In this document: in pieces, positions 59,801-64,000 of the stretch
How positions within the stretch are numbered: position 1 is the stretch's first letter
Layout of the letters: every line of letters starts with the position of its first letter
NCBI GenBank assembly: GCA_037349105.1
Contig: JAYJMM010000066.1
Span: 124,001 to 188,000 of the forward strand
DNA: 64,000 bases
From: Limnomonas spitsbergensis
Taxonomy: Eukaryota; Chlorophyta; Chlorophyceae; Chlamydomonadales
Reading direction: 5' to 3'
Translations under genes and position numbers: made by a program
The notes under the pieces: generated by a model
Database searches by the model: none
What the model saw: only the letters and a program-made list of their open reading frames with translations
Told to the model about the DNA's origin: nothing

Positions 59801-62800
59801 CACCCAAGAGGTCCTGATAGACCGCGCAGCACCCAAGAGGTCCTGATAGACCGCGCAGCACCCAAGAGGTCCTGATAGACCGCGCAGCACCCAAGAGGTC
59901 CTGATACACCGCGCAGCACCCAAGAGGTCCTGATACACCGCGCAGCACCCAAGAGGTCCTGATACACCGCGCAGCACCCAAGAGGTCGTGATACACCGTG
60001 CAGCACCCAAGAGGTCCTGATACACCGCGCAGCACCCAAGAGGTCCTGATACACCGCGCAGCACCCAAGAGGTCCTGATACACCGCGCAGCACCCAAGAG
60101 GTCGTGATACACCACCGCGCAGCACCCAAGAGGTCCTGATACACCGCGCAGCACCCAAGAGGTCCTGATACACCGCGCAGCACCCAAGAGGTCCTGATAC
60201 ACCACGCAGCGCCCAAGAGGTCCTGATAGACCGCGCAGCACTCAAGAGGTCCTGATAGACCGCGCAGCACTCAAGAGGTCCTGATAGACCGCGCAACACC
60301 CAAGAGGTCCTGATAGACCGCGCAGCACTCAAGAGGTCCTGATAGACCGCGCCGCATCCAAGAGGTCCTGATACACCGCGCAGCACTCAAGAGGTCCTGA
60401 TAGACCGCGCAGCACCCAAGAGGTCCTGATAGACCGCGCAGCACCCAAGAGGTCCTGATAGACCGCGCAGCATCCAAGAGGTCCTGATACACCACGCAGC
60501 ACCCAAGAGGTCCTGATCGACCGCGCAGCATCCAAGAGGTCCTGATAGACCGCGCAGCACTCAAGAGGTCCTGATAGACCGCGCAGCACCCAAGAGGTCC
60601 TGATACACCGCGCAGCACTCAAGAGGTCCTGATAGACTGCGCAGCACCCAAGAGGTCCTGATACACCGCGCAGCACTCAAGAGGTCCTGATAGACCGCGC
60701 AGCACCCAAGAAGTCCTGATAGACCGCGCAGCACCCAAGAGGTCCTAATACACCGCGCAGCACAAAAGAGGTCCTGATACACCGCGCAGCACCCAAGAGG
60801 TCCTGATACACCGCGCAGCACCCAAGAGGTCCTGATACACCGCGCAGCACCCAAGAGGTCCTGATACACCGCGCAGCACTAAAGAGGTCCTGATAGACCG
60901 CGCAGCACCCAAGAGGTCCTGATAGACCGCGCAGCATCCCAGAGGTCCTGATAGACCGCGCAGCATCCAAGAGGTCCTGATCGACCGCGCAGCATCCAAG
61001 AGGTCCTGATAGACCGCGCAGCACTCAAGAGGTCCTGATAGACTGCGCAGCACCCAAGAGGTCCTGATAGACCGCGCAGCACTCAAGAGGTCCTGATAGA
61101 CTGCGCAGCACCCAAGAGGTCCTGATACACCGCGCAGCACTCAAGAGGTTCTGATAGACCGCGCAGCACCCAAGAAGTCCTGATAGACCGCGCAGCACCC
61201 AAGAGGTCCTGATACACCGCGCAGCACCCAAGAGGTCCTGATACACCGCGCAGCACCCAAGAGGTCCTGATACACCGCGCAGCACCCAAGAGGTCCTGAT
61301 ACACCGCGCAGCACCCAAGAGGTCCTGATACACCGCGCAGCACCCAAGAGGTCCTGATACACCGCGCAGCACCCAAGAGGTCCTGATACACCGCGCAACA
61401 CCCAAGAGGTCCTGATAGACCGCGCAGCACCCAAGAGGTCCTGATACACCGCGCAGCACCCAAGAGGTCCTGATACACCGCGCAGCACCCAAGAGGTCCT
61501 GATACACCGCGCAGCACCCAAGAGGTCCTGATACACCGCGCAGCACCCAAGAGGTCCTGATACACCGCGCAGCACCCAAGAGGTCCTGATACACCGCGCA
61601 GCACCCAAGAGGTCCTGATAGACCGCGCAGCACCCAAGAGGTCCTGATACACCGCGCAGCACCCAAGAGGTCCTGATACACCGCGCAGCACCCAAGAGGT
61701 CCTGATACACCGCGCAGCACCCAAGAGGTCCTGATACACCGTGCAGCACCCAAGAGGTCCTGATACACCGCGCAGGACCCAAGAGGTCCTGATACACCGC
61801 GCAGCACCCAAGAGGTCCTCATAGACCGCGCAGCACCCAAGAGGTCCTGATAGACCGCGCAGCACTCAAGAGGTCCTGATACACCGCGCAGCACCCAAGA
61901 GGTCCTGATAGACCGCGCAGCACCCAAGAGGTCCTGATACACCGTGCAGCACCCAAGAGGTCCTGATACACCGCGCAGCACCCAAGAGGTCCTGATACAC
62001 CGCGCAGCACCCAAGAGGTCCTGATACACCGCGCAGCACCCAAGAGGTCCTCATAGACCGCGCAGCACCCAAGAGGTCCTGATAGACCGCGCAGCACTCA
62101 AGAGGTCCTGATACACCGCGCAGCACCCAAGAGGTCCTGATACACCGCGCAGCACCCAAGAGGTCCTGATACACCGCGCAGCACCCAAGAGGTCCTGATA
62201 CACCGCGCAGCACCCAAGAGGTCCTGATACACCGCGCAGCACCCAAGAGGTCCTGATACACCGCGCAGCACCCAAGAGGTCCTGATAGACCGCGCAGCAC
62301 CCAAGAGGTCCTGATACACCGTGCAGCACCCAAGAGGTCCTGATACACCGCGCAGCACCCAAGAGGTCCTGATACACCGCGCAGCACCCAAGAGGTCCTG
62401 ATACACCGCGCAGCACCCAAGAGGTCCTGATAGACCGCGCAGCACCCAAGAGGTCCTCATAGACCGCGCAGCACCCAAGAGGTCCTGATAGACCGCGCAG
62501 CACTCAAGAGGTCCTGATACACCGCGCAGCACCCAAGAGGTCCTGATACACCGCGCAGCACCCAAGAGGTCCTGATACACCGCGCAGCACCCAAGAGGTC
62601 GTGAAACACCGCTCAGCACCCAAGAGGTCGTGATACACCGCGCAGCACCCAAGAGGTCCTGATACACCGCGCAGCACCCAAGAGGTCCTGATACACCGCG
62701 CAGCACCCAAGAGGTCCTGATACACCGTGCAGCACCCAAGAGGTCCTGATACACCGCGCAGCACCCAAGAGGTCCTGATACACCGCGCAGCACCCAAGAG

Positions 62801-64000
62801 GTCCTGATACACCGCGCAGCACCCAAGAGGTCCTGATACACCGCGCAGCACCCAAGAGGTCCTGATACACCGCGCAGCACCCAAGAGGTCCTGATACACC
62901 GCGCAGCACCCAAGAGGTCCTGATACACCGCGCAGCACCCAAGAGGTCCTGATACACCGCGCAGCACCCAAGAGGTCCTGATACACCGCGCAGCACCCAA
63001 GAGGTCCTCATAGACCGCGCAGCACCCAAGAGGTCCTGATAGACCGCGCAGCACTCAAGAGGTCCTGATACACCGCGCAGCACCCAAGAGGTCCTGATAC
63101 ACCGCGCAGCACCCAAGAGGTCCTGATACACCGCGCAGCACCCAAGAGGTCCTGATAGACCGCGCAGCACCCAAGAGGTCCTGATACACCGCGCAGCACC
63201 CAAGAGGTCCTGATACACCGCGCAGCACCCAAGAGGTCCTGATACACCGCGCAGCACCCAAGAGGTCCTGATACACCGCGCAGCACCCAAGAGGTCCTGA
63301 TACACCGCGCAGCACCCAAGAGGTCCTGATACACCGCGCAGCACCCAAGAGGTCCTGATACACCGCGCAGCACCCAAGAGGTCCTGATAGACCGCGCAGC
63401 ACCCAAGAGGTCCTGATACACCGCGCAGCACCCAAGAGGTCCTGATACACCGCGCAGCACCCAAGAGGTCCTGATACACCGCGCAGCACCCAAGAGGTCG
63501 TGATACACCGCGCAGCACTCAAGAGGTCCTGATACACCGCGCAGCACCCAAGAGGTCCTGATAGACCGCGCAGCACTCAAGAGGTCCTGATACACCGCGC
63601 AGCACCCAAGAGGTCCTGATAGACCGCGCAGCACCCAAGAGGTCCTGATACACCGTGCAGCACCCAAGAGGTCCTGATACACCGCGCAGCACCCAAGAGG
63701 TCCTGATACACCGCGCAGCACCCAAGAGGTCCTGATACACCGCGCAGCACCCAAGAGGTCCTGATAGACCGCGCAGCACCCAAGAGGTCCTGATACACCG
63801 CGCAGCACCCAAGAGGTCCTGATACACCGTGCAGCACCCAAGAGGTCCTGATACACCGCGCAGCACCCAAGAGGTCCTGATACACCGCGCAGCACTCAAG
63901 AGGTCCTGATAGACCGCGCAGCACCAATGAGGTCCTGATAGCCCGCGCAGCACCCAAGAGGTCCTGATACACCGCGCAGCACCCAAGAGGTCCTGATACA
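44861..64000 (+). CDS. Secreted ExeM-like extracellular nuclease, 3' truncated by window end
   Basis: Exons seen: 44861-44947, 45201-45246, 45515-45602, 45914-46073, 46692-46833, 48423-48525, 48847-48951, 49871-50026, 51558-51664, 53170-53281, 53906-54031, 57247-57401, 57721-57834, 58213-58273; more lie beyond the window. Exon 1 ([20 protein letters not shown]) is a likely signal peptide. Exons 2-5 form a lamin-tail-like domain: [66 protein letters not shown] Pro-rich linker, then an OB-like region: [61 protein letters not shown] in exons 13-14 opens the endonuclease/exonuclease/phosphatase domain. This order is that of bacterial ExeM/NucH nucleases that degrade extracellular DNA. Several Asn-x-Ser/Thr sites suit secretion. 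Phases do not join between exons 5 and 6, so one small exon is probably unrecognised there. Confidence 0.85.
46834..48422. other. Nuclease intron 5 region, probably hides a small exon
   Basis: 1.6 kb between nuclease exons 5 and 6. Exon 5 ends in phase 1 while exon 6 is readable only if entered in phase 2, and bacterial homologues have a short extra segment after the SLQL block that is absent here. I could not identify the exon. Around 47820-48340 the composition changes and minus-strand frames appear ([20 protein letters not shown]), possibly a mobile-element remnant, unproven. Confidence 0.45.
50057..51122. repeat. 48-bp minisatellite in nuclease intron
   Basis: About 22 copies of a 48-bp unit beginning gaaaggtgcagggtgcaggg and ending ggaacagcttgct. 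They start about 30 bases after the donor at 50027 and end some 435 bases before the acceptor at 51557. Copies differ at few positions (gtgcagg/gtacagg; ctgg/cagg). Since 48 is a multiple of three and the unit lacks stops in several frames, frames of 160-400 codons are open on both strands; they are not genes. Confidence 0.95.
52560..53158. repeat. 17-18-bp C-rich minisatellite before a nuclease exon
   Basis: About 34 copies of ccactcctcccccctgac with length variation (missing C, gg for ga). The array ends about 11 bases before the acceptor of the exon at 53170 and thus serves as its polypyrimidine tract. Strong C/T strand bias. Minus-strand frames rich in [16 protein letters not shown] (up to 267 codons) are artefacts. 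Confidence 0.93.
53520..53900. repeat. C-rich polypyrimidine tract before a nuclease exon
   Basis: Irregular repeats of cccctcaccaacacctacctgt and ccccctgcccc type, about 85 percent C+T on the plus strand, running into the acceptor of the exon at 53906. Less regular than the neighbouring arrays. Confidence 0.75.
54110..54285. repeat. About 39-bp repeat, four diverged copies
   Basis: Units of the form gagcgaaggggctgaggtca plus ggcaatgcccacggcaccc lie about 80 bases after the donor at 54032 in the nuclease intron. Moderately diverged. Confidence 0.7.
54550..56740. repeat. 23-bp minisatellite in nuclease intron
   Basis: Roughly 95 copies of a 23-bp unit (ggtcctcccctagggaccctcct) with a 22-bp form (tagggtcctcct). 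Variant classes are agctct, ctcttaggg, ccccaaggg and an inserted ggtcctcct. From about 55930 the 22-bp form and doubled ggtcctcct units dominate. The CCTAGG palindrome occurs in most units. It lies in the intron 54032-57246. Confidence 0.95.
57120..57230. repeat. Telomere-like heptamer array before a nuclease exon
   Basis: About 15 copies of gaaccct (TTCAGGG on the minus strand; variants gaatcct, aaatcct), ending some 17 bases before the acceptor of the exon at 57247. The unit is one base from the plant-type telomere heptamer TTTAGGG and is shared with the 14-bp array at 31999-32465. Confidence 0.85.
58300..64000. repeat. 29-bp minisatellite, at least 5.7 kb, running off the window
   Basis: About 197 copies of a 29-bp unit (accgcgcagcacccaagagg plus tcctgatac or tcctgatag). 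They start about 25 bases after the donor at 58274 in the nuclease intron and are still going at 64000. Main variants: gatac/gatag, caccc/cactc/catcc, ccgcgc/ttgcgc. Gatag units dominate at 58.3-59.9 kb and gatac units beyond 61.2 kb. Because 29 is not a multiple of three and the minus strand lacks stops, all three minus frames are open for hundreds of codons with the same 29-residue repeat; these are not genes. Confidence 0.97.

Noticed and set aside
58205..63986. Many minus-strand open frames with [20 protein letters not shown] repeats
   Set aside because: A 29-bp unit without stops is open in all three minus frames; the array is the nuclease intron on the opposite strand.

Overview
The window looks like nuclear DNA of a green alga (Chlorophyta). 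The grounds are a plastid-type FtsZ2 behind a transit-peptide-like exon, a plant/algal kinesin-14 with a calponin-homology domain, very intron-dense genes with GT-AG (and two GC-AG) junctions, and introns filled with minisatellites. Chlamydomonadales, perhaps Haematococcus-like, is a guess from genome style only. No bacterial operon, CRISPR array, rRNA or convincing tRNA was seen.

Layout. 1-8345: no recognisable host gene; it holds two degenerate LINE 3' fragments forming a large inverted repeat (2172-3750). 8346-14603 (-): CH-domain kinesin-14. 14887-20908 (-): RAD51C-like recombinase, 11 exons. 21200-24421 (+): plastid division FtsZ2, 9 exons, head-to-head with RAD51C. 25791-35952 (-): a 14-exon gene for a nuclear-looking protein with a SET-like core, convergent to FtsZ2. 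36514-40783 (+): a two-S1-domain protein, probably organellar, whose third intron carries a transposon-like insertion. 40784-44860: LINE debris, including a tiny insertion with a perfect 13-bp target-site duplication. 44861 to beyond 58273 (+): a secreted, bacterial ExeM-like extracellular nuclease, at least 14 exons, running out of the window.

I joined the exon chains by eye and checked them by reading phase: kinesin exons 1-10 give 860 codons, RAD51C 344 residues, FtsZ2 449, the SET-like protein 1,024 and the S1 protein 333. In the nuclease the phase holds everywhere except between exons 5 and 6, where a small exon is probably missing.

The strongest non-gene theme is tandem repetition inside introns. 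At least nine introns carry their own minisatellite, with units of 86, 30, 17, 14, 14, 48, 17-18, 23 plus 7, and 29 bp. Most begin or end within about 10-60 bases of a splice site. The last one fills 58300-64000 and continues past the end. These arrays create long spurious open frames on both strands, which are not reported as genes. The encoded functions (spindle/microtubule motor, recombination repair, plastid division, possible chromatin protein, organellar translation, secreted nuclease) do not form one pathway; this is ordinary eukaryotic gene order.
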